Assembly: GCA_040081265.1 (NCBI GenBank)
Contig: JBEBGV010000091.1
Span: 1 to 16,294, forward strand
Reading direction: 5' to 3'
Length of the DNA: 16,294 nucleotides
From: JBEBGV01 sp040081265
Lineage (GTDB): Bacteria > Acidobacteriota > Vicinamibacteria > Vicinamibacterales > UBA2999
Below the pieces are notes generated by a model. The model was not told the origin of the DNA and did not search any database. It worked only from the letters and a program-made list of their open reading frames with translations. How positions within the stretch are numbered: the first letter of the stretch is position 1; the number at the start of each line of letters is the position of its first letter. Below, piece after piece: positions 1 through 6,744 of this stretch. The position numbers and the translations under genes are program-made.

Positions 1-1
1 G

Positions 2-310
2 GTCAGAATCGGCGGACAGATCGAGGCGCCGCGCCTGACCTACCGCGTGGAGCCGGTGTATCCGCGGCTGGCAGCGATGGCCCATGTGCAGGGCACGGTG
101 ATTCTCGAGGCAACGGTCAACAAGGACGGACACGTCCGCGACCTGAAGGTGCTTCGCTCGATTCCGCTGCTCGACAAGGCTGCGGTCGATGCCGTGATGC
201 AGTGGCGCTATTCGCCCGTGATGCTGAACGGGACGCCGGTACCGTTCATCCTGACGGTGGTGGTGTCCTTCAGCGTCCCTGCGGGCAAGACTCCGGGCGC
301 CGCTTACTGA
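2..310 (+). CDS. TonB C-terminal domain protein, 5' end outside window
   Basis: This is the C-terminal 102 residues of a TonB-family energy-transducing protein; the gene begins before the window. Visible hallmarks are the YPRLA segment, the G-T-V-I-L-E-A strand, a D-G-H-V turn followed by V-L-R-S-I-P-L-L-D, the A-A-V-D-A-V helix, the Q-W-R-Y-S-P motif and the closing P-V-P-F-I-L-T-V-V-V-S-F strand. In characterised members this periplasmic domain contacts the TonB box of outer-membrane receptors. In Acidobacteriota such domains are often attached to other modules, so the missing N-terminus could be a membrane anchor, a peptidase or a repeat domain. The frame is open to the first base. The 3' end overlaps the convergent VOC gene by 7 bp. 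The family call is firm; the exact role is unknown. Confidence 0.85.
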   Translation, partial: VRIGGQIEAPRLTYRVEPVYPRLAAMAHVQGTVILEATVNKDGHVRDLKVLRSIPLLDKAAVDAVMQWRYSPVMLNGTPVPFILTVVVSFSVPAGKTPGAAY

Positions 311-723
311 GCCCAGTACGCGCCCGGTCGATAGTCGCCGAACCACCAGCGGTGACCTTCGAGGTCGGCAACGCCGTAGCCGCGCGCGCCGTACTCCTCG
401 TCGCGCAACGGCCTGATGATGGTGGCGCCAGCGGCGACGCTGCTGGCGTGATGCGCATCCGGGTCGGCGACGTACACGCTGACGTTCGCGGTTGCGCCGT
501 TGGACTGGCGCGGGCTCATGTGGCCGATGTCCGCCTTCGGCGAGCTGACCATCACCACCCCACTGCCTAAACTGAGCTCCGAGTGCATCACGGTACCGTC
601 TGGCCCCGGAACAACAAGTCTCCTGGTGAAGCCGAACACGCGGCAGAGCCAGTCGATGGCGGCCGCGGCATCGTCGTAGGCCAGGCTGGGGTAGATGTCC
701 GACGGTGTGCGTGTGGTGTTCAT
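304..723 (-). CDS. VOC-family (glyoxalase/bleomycin-resistance-like) protein
   Basis: A 139-residue protein of the vicinal-oxygen-chelate superfamily. It has the two-module pattern: an N-terminal Y-P-S-L-A-Y-D-D-A-A-A-A-I-D-W-L segment, a central M-H-S-E-L strand (His47, Glu49) and a C-terminal Y-G-V-A-D-L-E-G-H-R-W-W-F-G-D-Y strand, which is typical of PhnB/glyoxalase-like members. Family members use paired metal-binding modules for lyase, dioxygenase or drug-binding roles; nothing here fixes the substrate. The ATG at 723 is chosen because AAGGA lies 8 nt upstream; an upstream TTG at 759 would add 12 residues with no family match. There is no signal peptide, so it is probably cytoplasmic. 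It is divergent from the lactonase gene and its stop overlaps the TonB-type gene. Confidence 0.85.
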   Translation of the reverse strand: MNTTRTPSDIYPSLAYDDAAAAIDWLCRVFGFTRRLVVPGPDGTVMHSELSLGSGVVMVSSPKADIGHMSPRQSNGATANVSVYVADPDAHHASSVAAGATIIRPLRDEEYGARGYGVADLEGHRWWFGDYRPGAYWAQ

Positions 724-760
724 AGGTCCGATCCTTACTATCCTGCCTTCAGCTATCAAC

Positions 761-766
761 TAGAAT
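761..766 (+). promoter_or_regulatory. Possible -10 box for the lactonase-cupin operon
   Basis: TAGAAT, one mismatch from TATAAT, lies in the 109-bp divergent spacer between the VOC and lactonase genes. It would give a leader of about 60 nt. No convincing -35 is present at 16-18 bp, so this is tentative. Confidence 0.25.
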
Positions 767-832
767 CCGTCAGGCTCGCCCGCTCGCGCGCCGTTCACGT
801 CCGTGCTTGACGCGGCTGAGGAGGCCACCTTG

Positions 833-2086
833 ATGGCTGAAGATACGTCCCGTCGGGAGTTCATCGCCGTATCGGGAATCGCGCTGGCCGCCGCCGGCCT
901 CGGCGCCTACCAGGCACCAGCCACGAACCGACTTTTCGCCTATGTGGGCCGGCGTACCAAAGGACCCGGGTTCGGCGTCGGAGGCGGTGGCGGCATCAGT
1001 GTGTTCGCCGTGAACATGACCGACGGCTCGCTGACGAAGGTCAGCGAGACCGGGCCCGATCACGACAACCTGAACTGCGACGGCATGTGCATCTCGGATG
1101 ATTACCGCTTCCTGTATGCCGTCATTCAAACGCCGTCGTTTGGCGGCAGGCCAGGCGCTGGCGGCGGCGTCTCCGCCTTCGCGATCAACCGTCAGAACGG
1201 TTCACTCACGCACCTGAATACGCTGCCGTCGATGGGCGGCAACCCGGTTGGCGTCATCATCGACAAGACCAACTCGCGGGTGCTCGTCGCCAACCACGGC
1301 GCCGTGGCGTTCGTTTCGACCATCGTCAAGAGGAACGGCGTCCCCGTCGTCGAGATCGTCACCGACGATGCCACGATCGCGCTGTTCCCGGTCAAACCGG
1401 ACGGCTCACTCGAGGCGCCATCCGATGTGCACGTGTTTGATCGACGGCCCGCAACGGAAATGGGCCCGGCCGCCGCGGCACACCAGGTGATCTTCGACCG
1501 CAGCCAGCGCTGGGCGATCGCGTCCGACAATGGATGCGACAACATCTACGTCTATCCCTTTAGTCTCGGCGTGCGGACGCTCGAGGCGAAGAAGTTTCCG
1601 ACGCCGCCAGGCAAAGCACCGCGACACCTTGTCTACCATCCACGGGCGCCGTACTTCTTCATGACCAACGAGCGCGAGGCCAGCGTTTCGTCGTTCCATT
1701 TCGATGCGGCCACTGGCAACGTGCGGCAGGTCGACACGAAGCCAACGATTCCGCAGGGCTATTCCGGCCCGCGCGTCTCGCCGTCGAATATGCAGATGCA
1801 CCCCAACGGGAAGTTCATCGTCGCGGCCAACCGTGGCGACGACAGCCTCGCCATCTTCAGCATCGATGAAGGCAGTGGCCGGATGACCGCGGTCAGCACG
1901 ATCAAGTGTGGCGGTCGAGGGCCTCGGGAAATGGGCTTCGAACCTTCAGGCAGATATTTCTATGTCTGCAATGCGCAATCGAGCGAGGTGGCGGCATTCG
2001 CCGTCGATGGGAATACAGGGATGATGACCCCCGGCCCGAAGATCGAGGTGCCGCAGCCCGGCGTCATCCATTTCGCGGCGTTGTAG
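833..2086 (+). CDS. Tat-exported lactonase-family (YbhE/Pgl-like) beta-propeller
   Basis: A 417-residue member of the seven-bladed lactonase family, whose best-known cytosolic member is 6-phosphogluconolactonase. The start is fixed by GAGGAGG at 818-824, 8 nt before ATG. The N-terminus is S-R-R-E-F-I-A followed by an alanine-rich hydrophobic stretch, a twin-arginine signal. Repeated blade signatures are L-F-A-Y-V-G-R, I-S-V-F-A-V-N..D-G-S-L, V-S-A-F-A-I-N-R-Q-N-G-S-L, P-R-H-L-V-Y-H-P, G-K-F-I-V-A-A-N-R-G-D-D-S-L-A-I-F and the terminal Y-F-Y-V-C-N-A. The mature protein should be periplasmic, so a phosphorylated cytosolic sugar lactone is an unlikely substrate; hydrolysis of another lactone, or a non-enzymatic role, is possible. 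The cupin gene starts 23 bp downstream and is probably co-transcribed. Confidence 0.85.
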   Translation: MAEDTSRREFIAVSGIALAAAGLGAYQAPATNRLFAYVGRRTKGPGFGVGGGGGISVFAVNMTDGSLTKVSETGPDHDNLNCDGMCISDDYRFLYAVIQTPSFGGRPGAGGGVSAFAINRQNGSLTHLNTLPSMGGNPVGVIIDKTNSRVLVANHGAVAFVSTIVKRNGVPVVEIVTDDATIALFPVKPDGSLEAPSDVHVFDRRPATEMGPAAAAHQVIFDRSQRWAIASDNGCDNIYVYPFSLGVRTLEAKKFPTPPGKAPRHLVYHPRAPYFFMTNEREASVSSFHFDAATGNVRQVDTKPTIPQGYSGPRVSPSNMQMHPNGKFIVAANRGDDSLAIFSIDEGSGRMTAVSTIKCGGRGPREMGFEPSGRYFYVCNAQSSEVAAFAVDGNTGMMTPGPKIEVPQPGVIHFAAL

Positions 2087-2109
2087 GCCGGAGCCTTGTG
2101 GGTCTTCTT

Positions 2110-2616
2110 ATGAGTAGTCTGGGACGTGTAACCGCTACGGTCCTCGTGATGTTCGGTATCTACACGATGTTCGCCGGCGCACAGGGGCCCGCCCGCGAGC
2201 CGGACCTGCCCGGCTACTTTCAGTACTCGCCTGCGCAGCTCGTGGCGTACGAACAATCGCTGCGGCCGAACATGAATCAGCTCAAACAGGCGGCCACGCG
2301 GCTGCATGACGCCGGCACGTCTCAGGCATGGGTGGCCCACCGCGAGGCGGACGGACTCGCCGAGATCCACGAGCAGTGGACCGACTTCATGTATGTCATC
2401 TCCGGCGAGGCGACGCTGCTGCTGGGTGGTGAAGTCGTCGGCGCGTACACGGACTCGCCGGGAGAGATCCGCGGGAGCGGCGTGCGTGGCGGCGTGACCC
2501 GCGTGATCCGCCAGGGCGACGTGGTCAACGTGCCCGCGGGCATGCAGCACCGATTCCTCGTCAGGGACGGTCAGCAAATCACGTTTTTCACCATGAAAAT
2601 TGCCCGGGCGCAATAA
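2110..2616 (+). CDS. Secreted cupin-domain protein
   Basis: A 168-residue protein with an N-terminal signal peptide (hydrophobic core about residues 7-24, ending A-G-A-Q) and one cupin barrel. Cupin motif 1 is recognisable around His87 (I-H-E-Q-W-T-D-F-M-Y-V-I-S-G-E-A), although the usual H-x-H pair is reduced to a single His with Gln at +2 and Asp where the metal-binding Glu often sits. Motif 2 is G-D-V-V-N-V-P-A-G-M-Q-H-R-F with His147. A reduced metal site suggests either a different ligand set or a binding-only role. ATG 2110 gives a good signal peptide; a GTG at 2098 would add four residues. It sits 23 bp after the lactonase gene and is probably its operon partner in the periplasm. Confidence 0.8.
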   Translation: MSSLGRVTATVLVMFGIYTMFAGAQGPAREPDLPGYFQYSPAQLVAYEQSLRPNMNQLKQAATRLHDAGTSQAWVAHREADGLAEIHEQWTDFMYVISGEATLLLGGEVVGAYTDSPGEIRGSGVRGGVTRVIRQGDVVNVPAGMQHRFLVRDGQQITFFTMKIARAQ

Positions 2617-2640
2617 CCCGGCAGGCGCGCCGCAACTCTG

Positions 2641-3285
2641 TCAGTTCGGAACGCCGCGGCCACCGCCACGCTGACCGCCGCGAGCGGGCTGGCTGGCAGT
2701 CGCCGGTGGCACGATGCCGTTCATGCGCAAGTATTCGACCACCTGACCGTAGATATCAGTGACGTGTGTGCAGCCGAACACGGCAAGCTGGAGATTGGTG
2801 CCCGCAAACGCATTGGGTGCGCGGCGCACAGGCGTCAGCATGTTCTCTGGCGTGATGGTTGAGATGGCCTTGTGCGCAAAGACAAAGGAGTCGCGGAGGT
2901 ATTTCATGATCTCGGCCTTGGGTGCCGTGGCCATGGGAGCAGTTGGCCGCGGCTCGTCGGGGATGATGGCGCCGTACAGCTGGTAACCTGCGCTGGCCAC
3001 GTGCAGCACTTGCTGCGCGAAGTTCCGCACGCCTCTGAAGTTGCTGTTCGGGAACTCGTTCATTGGTACAAACGAGTACTTCTCTTCAGGCATGGCATCG
3101 GCCGCGGCCACGAACGCGTTTTCCACGAACGACAACTGCTGATTCAACTGCGCGGCGACGGTGAGGTTGCCGGCGGCGGCAGGGTTGTCAGGCGCTCCGC
3201 CCCGCGGGAATTCCTGGGCCCGCGCGGCAGCGGCCAGCCCAAGGCATACAAACGCAACCGTGGCAACTTTCGGTCTGTGGCGCAT
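2641..3285 (-). CDS. Secreted DinB-like protein with an altered metal site
   Basis: A 214-residue protein with a signal peptide (residues 1-23, ending A-R-A-Q) and a DinB/YfiT-type four-helix domain. A near-perfect AGGAGG lies 6 nt before the ATG. The domain shows His95 in the helix L-H-V-A-S-A-G-Y and the closing segment C-T-H-V-T-D-I-Y-G-Q-V-V-E-Y-L-R-M-N-G-I-V-P-P. Relatives usually read H-x3-H-Y-G in that closing segment; here the second His is Ile178, so one of the usual three metal ligands is missing. DinB-fold proteins include metal-dependent thiol transferases and many of unknown role. The C-terminal tail (residues 202-211) is Gly/Arg-rich. The gene converges on the cupin gene with a 24-bp gap. 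Confidence 0.8.
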   Translation of the reverse strand: MRHRPKVATVAFVCLGLAAAARAQEFPRGGAPDNPAAAGNLTVAAQLNQQLSFVENAFVAAADAMPEEKYSFVPMNEFPNSNFRGVRNFAQQVLHVASAGYQLYGAIIPDEPRPTAPMATAPKAEIMKYLRDSFVFAHKAISTITPENMLTPVRRAPNAFAGTNLQLAVFGCTHVTDIYGQVVEYLRMNGIVPPATASQPARGGQRGGGRGVPN

Positions 3286-3337
3286 GGAAGCCCTCCTGAC
3301 TGCCGCATAGGATGACAGGTCTCGGTGGGCCGAATAG

Positions 3338-3676
3338 GAAGAATCGGACAGCGGGACAAGTCATGAAGAACGCTCAGCCCACGTCGCCATCGCCCCTCTG
3401 GATGCCTGGTATATCCTTGCCCGCGAGATTGGCGCGCACGACACACTGACGGACTTCCGAAAGGGATGTAACCCATGGCAAACACGATTGACGCGATTCC
3501 TGAGAAGGCCCGATGGGAAAGAACAGGGCCTGACCATGGATACCTGCGGCGTCGGGCATCAGAAGTGGGGTGAGGGAGCCGTCGAGAGTCTGAACCCGAA
3601 CTTCACGTTCAAACTGACCAAACACATGCTTCACGGCGACTCGCATTGCGAGTGGGTGATCGAGCGGAAGAAGTAG
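3338..3676 (+). pseudogene. Start-less 3' fragment, resembling ATC hydrolase family
   Basis: The frame is open from just after a TAG at 3335 to the TAG at 3674-3676 (112 codons) but has no ATG, GTG or TTG until a TTG at 3488, well inside the conserved part. The protein-like stretch begins near 3380 (H-V-A-I-A-P-L-D-A-W-Y) and continues D-T-C-G-V-G-H, W-G-E-G-A-V-E-S-L-N-P-N-F, L-T-K-H-M-L-H-G-D-S-H-C-E-W. The last part resembles the C-terminus of L-2-amino-thiazoline-4-carboxylic acid hydrolase-like proteins. Only about 50 bp lie between the divergent DinB start and this segment, so the 5' half is simply absent. The ATG at 3363 is in another frame and stops after 28 codons. Most likely a truncated relic. 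Confidence 0.55.
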
Positions 3677-3851
3677 CCTGCTGACGCGCGAAGTGCTCGC
3701 GGTCGCGCGACGGATCGCCGACCTGGGCGTAGGAGTAGTCGGCCGCGAGATCGAGTGACGACACGGACCGCACAGGGCCGGAATCGGTCGCAGAGGCTAT
3801 CACTGCCGTCATCAGGCCCGCGAACGCCGCGAGGACACCCGCTCGGCTCAT
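3609..3851 (-). CDS. Short signal-peptide ORF, possibly a gene remnant
   Basis: An 80-codon ORF beginning M-S-R-A-G-V-L-A-A-F-A-G-L-M-T-A-V-I-A-S-A-T-D, a credible signal peptide. Then comes a plausible protein stretch, L-D-L-A-A-D-Y-S-Y-A-Q-V-G-D-P-S-R-D-R-E-H-F-A-R, up to about 3690. The last 25 or so codons run antisense to the 3' end of the hydrolase-like fragment and look random (Arg/Ser-rich). No good ribosome binding site precedes the ATG. I do not recognise the family. It may be the surviving 5' end of an exported protein whose remainder was lost, or a non-coding frame; the signal-like N-terminus is the only positive evidence. Confidence 0.3.
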   Translation of the reverse strand: MSRAGVLAAFAGLMTAVIASATDSGPVRSVSSLDLAADYSYAQVGDPSRDREHFARQQATSSARSPTRNASRREACVWSV

Positions 3852-3942
3852 TGAACCAATGGATTGCCTATCGTCTTTGACGCCGGTCCAGACGCGATGA
3901 GTGCAGGGAGACCGGTGAGGCTGATTCACAGACAACTGTCGG

Positions 3943-4506
3943 CTACCGCGTGAGTGCACCGGGGAAGAGCAGGTCCACCAGCGAGTCCATCGACCGCGTC
4001 TCCTCGTCGAAACCAGTTGCCTGTTCGTACCGCGCCAGGATCGCGAGCGCCTCCGGCACCGACGTCTTGACGGTCGCCTCGAACTCCACGCACTGCACGG
4101 TTCGCGGGCCACTCGACGCCACGTAGTGCACCACTTCACAGTCCGGGAAGTACCACACGTGCAGATTCTTCTGCAGCGTGCCCTTCCAGCGCAGACCCAT
4201 CCGGCCGACAAACGCGTCAACCTGCGCCATCTGGTCGCCGGCGTGGTGGCCGAGATCGAGCGTGATCTCGTCCCGCACCTCCGGATCGGCGGCGAGCGCC
4301 TTCAGCGTCAACTGGTGGATCTCCGAGTCGAAGCGATGGCGGATGACGTACTGTCGCGCGCGGCCGTCTTCGGTGAGGAAATATCGATCCTGTACCCGGA
4401 CCGAGGTGCGGCGCGTCGGCGCCAGAGGTTCGAGCGTCCGCCCGAACGCACCGAGGTCAAACCGCTCGTTGACGACGAATTTATGTTCGATTTCTTTGAA
4501 CCGCAT
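3943..4506 (-). CDS. CYTH-domain (triphosphate tunnel metalloenzyme-like) protein
   Basis: A 187-residue protein. The N-terminal E-I-E-H-K (Glu5, Glu7, Lys9) is the ExExK signature of CYTH/triphosphate-tunnel proteins, which include class IV adenylate cyclase, thiamine triphosphatase and inorganic triphosphatase. Alternating charged strands follow, as expected for an eight-stranded tunnel: Y-V-I-R-H-R-F, L-T-L-K-A, R-D-E-I-T-L-D-L, L-Q-K-N-L-H-V-W-Y-F and V-E-F-E-A-T-V-K, the last carrying the C-terminal acidic pair. The substrate cannot be assigned from sequence. ATG 4506 is preferred over GTG 4515 because it overlaps the upstream stop as TGATG, implying translational coupling to the HKD gene. 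It is the last gene of the operon. Confidence 0.8.
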   Translation of the reverse strand: MRFKEIEHKFVVNERFDLGAFGRTLEPLAPTRRTSVRVQDRYFLTEDGRARQYVIRHRFDSEIHQLTLKALAADPEVRDEITLDLGHHAGDQMAQVDAFVGRMGLRWKGTLQKNLHVWYFPDCEVVHYVASSGPRTVQCVEFEATVKTSVPEALAILARYEQATGFDEETRSMDSLVDLLFPGALTR

Positions 4507-5657
4507 CACATCCACCGTTTAAATCGACCGTACCGTGAGATGCGACGCCTGACGCGCACGGGAAGCGCCCCGAACGACTCCGGCGTCACGCGCACGTTGT
4601 CGGGGTCCGCGCGCAACCCATCGAAGATCGCCAGCGCCGGGGCCACCGCCCGCCAATCTCGGCTGGCCAGCATCGCTTCCGCCAGCCGGTCGTGCGCGGC
4701 GTCTTCGAAGTTGTAGCTGCCAAACGCCGCCCACTCCCCGTCCACGACCACGATCTTCGAATGCTCTCCATGCAGGTTCTCGTAGAGCACCACACCCGCC
4801 TCGAGCAGTCGATCGTAATTCACGGCGGCCGCGATCCAGGCCAGGTCGGTGGCCGGCAACGCGTCGCGATGGGAGTGGTACACCTCGACGCGCACGCCAC
4901 GGCGAGCCGCGCGCAGGAGTGCTTCGAGCAACGCCACCACCGGCTTGAAATAGAAGCTCGTGATGAACACCGACCGTTGCGCACTGTCGAGCATGTCCAC
5001 AAGGCGATCCGTGACCTCGTTCGGACCCGGCCAGCCAAGAGGTCCAAGAACGCCCTGACGCGCGCAAGGGTTGCAGAGCCAGTAGTCCATCTCGTGGTCC
5101 GCCGCAGGGGCCGACGCGACGGCGGCCAGGGCATCGAGGTGCGCGACCTCGATGGTGCCGCCGATCTCCGGATAGCTCTCGAGCAGGGTCCGCGCGACCG
5201 GTCCGCGCACGGCCACGGAGTACTCGTTCCACCCCTCGAACGAGGACTTCGTGATGTTGCTGCTGCCGAAGATCGCTTCTCCGGCCTCTGACACCTGAAT
5301 CTTGACGTGCTGGCCGCCGCCCAACCTCCGCTGAACCATCCTCGGCGCTCGATAGAACGTGACGACCGCGCCCCCGGCGCGAAGGCGGCTGAGCGCACCT
5401 CGCAACGCACCGCGCTGCGCCGAAGACATCAGCACGCCACCGAGACGCTGGCCGAAGGCATCTATCAGCAGATTGATGGCGACGCCACGTCGCTGCGCGG
5501 ACTCGAGCGCCGCCAGTATTTCGACGCCGTACGCGTCGTACTCGAGGTAGAACGTCGAGAGATACAGGAACGACCGCGCGTCGCGGATCATAGCGAGGCG
5601 CCGCTGCCATTCCGCCGCGCGATCCCACAGCGGCAGCAGCGCAGACGCGAACGGCAT
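4506..5657 (-). CDS. Phospholipase-D/cardiolipin-synthase-like protein, two HKD motifs
   Basis: A 383-residue protein with the duplicated PLD fold. Motif 2 is canonical: His299-x-Lys301-x4-Asp306 followed by G-S-Y-N (313-316). Motif 1 is His117-x-Lys119 with Glu124 where Asp is usual, then G-S-S-N (131-134). The segments I-R-D-A-R-S-F-L-Y-L-S-T-F-Y-L and R-R-G-V-A-I-N-L-L-I-D-A-F-G are typical of cardiolipin synthases, which join two phosphatidylglycerols. No transmembrane segment is seen, unlike classic ClsA. A C-N-P-C pair lies at 195-198 between the two halves. ATG 5657 overlaps the preceding stop (TAATG), so the longer upstream frame is not used. It could be a lipid synthase, a phosphodiesterase or a nuclease; the neighbourhood does not decide. 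Confidence 0.85.
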   Translation of the reverse strand: MPFASALLPLWDRAAEWQRRLAMIRDARSFLYLSTFYLEYDAYGVEILAALESAQRRGVAINLLIDAFGQRLGGVLMSSAQRGALRGALSRLRAGGAVVTFYRAPRMVQRRLGGGQHVKIQVSEAGEAIFGSSNITKSSFEGWNEYSVAVRGPVARTLLESYPEIGGTIEVAHLDALAAVASAPAADHEMDYWLCNPCARQGVLGPLGWPGPNEVTDRLVDMLDSAQRSVFITSFYFKPVVALLEALLRAARRGVRVEVYHSHRDALPATDLAWIAAAVNYDRLLEAGVVLYENLHGEHSKIVVVDGEWAAFGSYNFEDAAHDRLAEAMLASRDWRAVAPALAIFDGLRADPDNVRVTPESFGALPVRVRRRISRYGRFKRWM

Positions 5658-6388
5658 TACAGCCTGTAGCCGCCCGCCACGTCGATGTTCACTCCGGTCA
5701 CGTAGCCCGCATCGAGCAGATACGTCACGGCACCCGCGACATCGTCGAGCGTGCCCGACCGGCCAAGGGGAACCCATCGACCAAGCTCGTGCTCGGGGGG
5801 GAGATCCACGGAGTTGTCGAGCTGCCCTGGCGACACCATGTTCACGCGAATCTGCCGTGCCGCGTACGCGGACGCCAGCGCCCGCGTCAGGACCAGGAGT
5901 CCCGTCTTGCTGACGTAGTAGTCCGCGCCGCGGCGATTCGCCCGGATACCTTCGAGTCCGGCCATACCGATGTTGATGATGCTGCCGCCACTCGGCATCA
6001 ATTGAAGCGCGTGGTAGGAGCAGTAGTACGCGCCAGACAGGTTCGACGCGATCGTGGCGTCCCAGACATCGGGGTCGAGGCTGGTCACATCCTGCGGGTT
6101 GTAGTTGCCGACGTTGTTGATCAGCAGATCGACGCGCCCGTCCGCGCGCCCGATGTCCTCGAACGCAGCGGCCACCGCGCCCTTCATCGCTACGTCCACA
6201 CGCAGCGACCGCGCCCGGCCTCCGGCCGCGGCCACCTCCGCCTCGAGCGAACGCGCCGCGTCAGATGCCGAACGATACAGCACGACGATGTCGTAGCCGC
6301 GAGCGGCGAGCGACAGGCTCAGGTGCCGGCCCAGTCGACGGGCGCCTCCTGTGACCACCGCAACCGGACGACCCTCAGCCGCACTCAC
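5657..6388 (-). CDS. SDR oxidoreductase, pteridine-reductase/FolM-like
   Basis: A 243-residue short-chain dehydrogenase. The cofactor loop T-G-G-A-R-R-L-G (13-20) has the TGxxxRxG form of pteridine reductases and dihydromonapterin reductase rather than the common TGxxxGxG, and predicts NADPH. Other landmarks are D-V at 65-66, N-N-V-G at 91-94, Asn116 and the active-site Y-x3-K (Tyr157, Lys161). The usual catalytic Ser/Asp position falls in N-I-G-M-A-G (139-144) and has neither. GTG 6388 is chosen because it overlaps the folB stop as GTGA. The coupling to folB supports a role in reducing dihydropterins for folate or tetrahydromonapterin. A general carbonyl reductase remains possible. Confidence 0.8.
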   Translation of the reverse strand: MSAAEGRPVAVVTGGARRLGRHLSLSLAARGYDIVVLYRSASDAARSLEAEVAAAGGRARSLRVDVAMKGAVAAAFEDIGRADGRVDLLINNVGNYNPQDVTSLDPDVWDATIASNLSGAYYCSYHALQLMPSGGSIINIGMAGLEGIRANRRGADYYVSKTGLLVLTRALASAYAARQIRVNMVSPGQLDNSVDLPPEHELGRWVPLGRSGTLDDVAGAVTYLLDAGYVTGVNIDVAGGYRL

Positions 6389-6744
6389 TGGCGCACCCGC
6401 TCGACGCGCACGAACGAGCAGTCCGCTGCCGGCACCGCCGCCGGTTTCCGAATCTCGAGCCGCACGGCGTGCACCACGGGCACGCGGGCCAGAATCATGG
6501 ACGCGACCTGCTCCGCCATCGTTTCGATCAGCTGAAACCGTTTCACCTGGAGCAACTCGGTGACACTGGCGGCCACCAGGTCGTAGTCGACCGCATCGCC
6601 AATGGCGTCGGAGGCTGCCGCCGGCCCGAAGTCGTAGTCGAGCTCGATGTCGAGGATGACCGCCTGCGTACGCGCACGCTCGTGTGGGTAGATGCCGACG
6701 ATACAGTCGACGTGAAGCTGCTTGAGCCCGGCGGTTCCGATCAC
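6385..6744 (-). CDS. folB: Dihydroneopterin aldolase
   Basis: A 119-residue protein, full length for FolB, which converts 7,8-dihydroneopterin to 6-hydroxymethyl-dihydropterin and glycolaldehyde in folate synthesis. Conserved landmarks are I-V-G-I-Y-P-H-E-R (Glu22), D-A-V-D-Y-D-L-V (Tyr54), F-Q-L-I-E-T-M-A-E (Glu74) and R-K-P (Lys100). These match the catalytic and pterin-binding residues known in the family. Start and stop both overlap neighbours by 4 bp (GTGA at each end), so it is translated in step with the methyltransferase and the SDR. A GTG start is used. FolX, the dihydroneopterin triphosphate epimerase, is a close paralogue and cannot be fully excluded, especially beside a FolM-like SDR. 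Confidence 0.9.
   Translation of the reverse strand: MIGTAGLKQLHVDCIVGIYPHERARTQAVILDIELDYDFGPAAASDAIGDAVDYDLVAASVTELLQVKRFQLIETMAEQVASMILARVPVVHAVRLEIRKPAAVPAADCSFVRVERVRQ

Noticed and set aside
803..832. Upstream start of the lactonase frame
   Set aside because: The strong GAGGAGG at 818-824 serves the ATG at 833, and the Tat motif follows directly from there.
3852..4220. Upstream extension of the short signal-peptide ORF frame to 4220
   Set aside because: This part is antisense-free but out of frame within the CYTH gene, and is Arg/Trp/Ser-rich like a shadow frame.
4519..5628. 369-codon minus-strand ORF inside the HKD gene
   Set aside because: It is an alternative frame of the HKD gene, dominated by Arg, Gly and Ala, with no domain. 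The HKD motifs are in the other frame.
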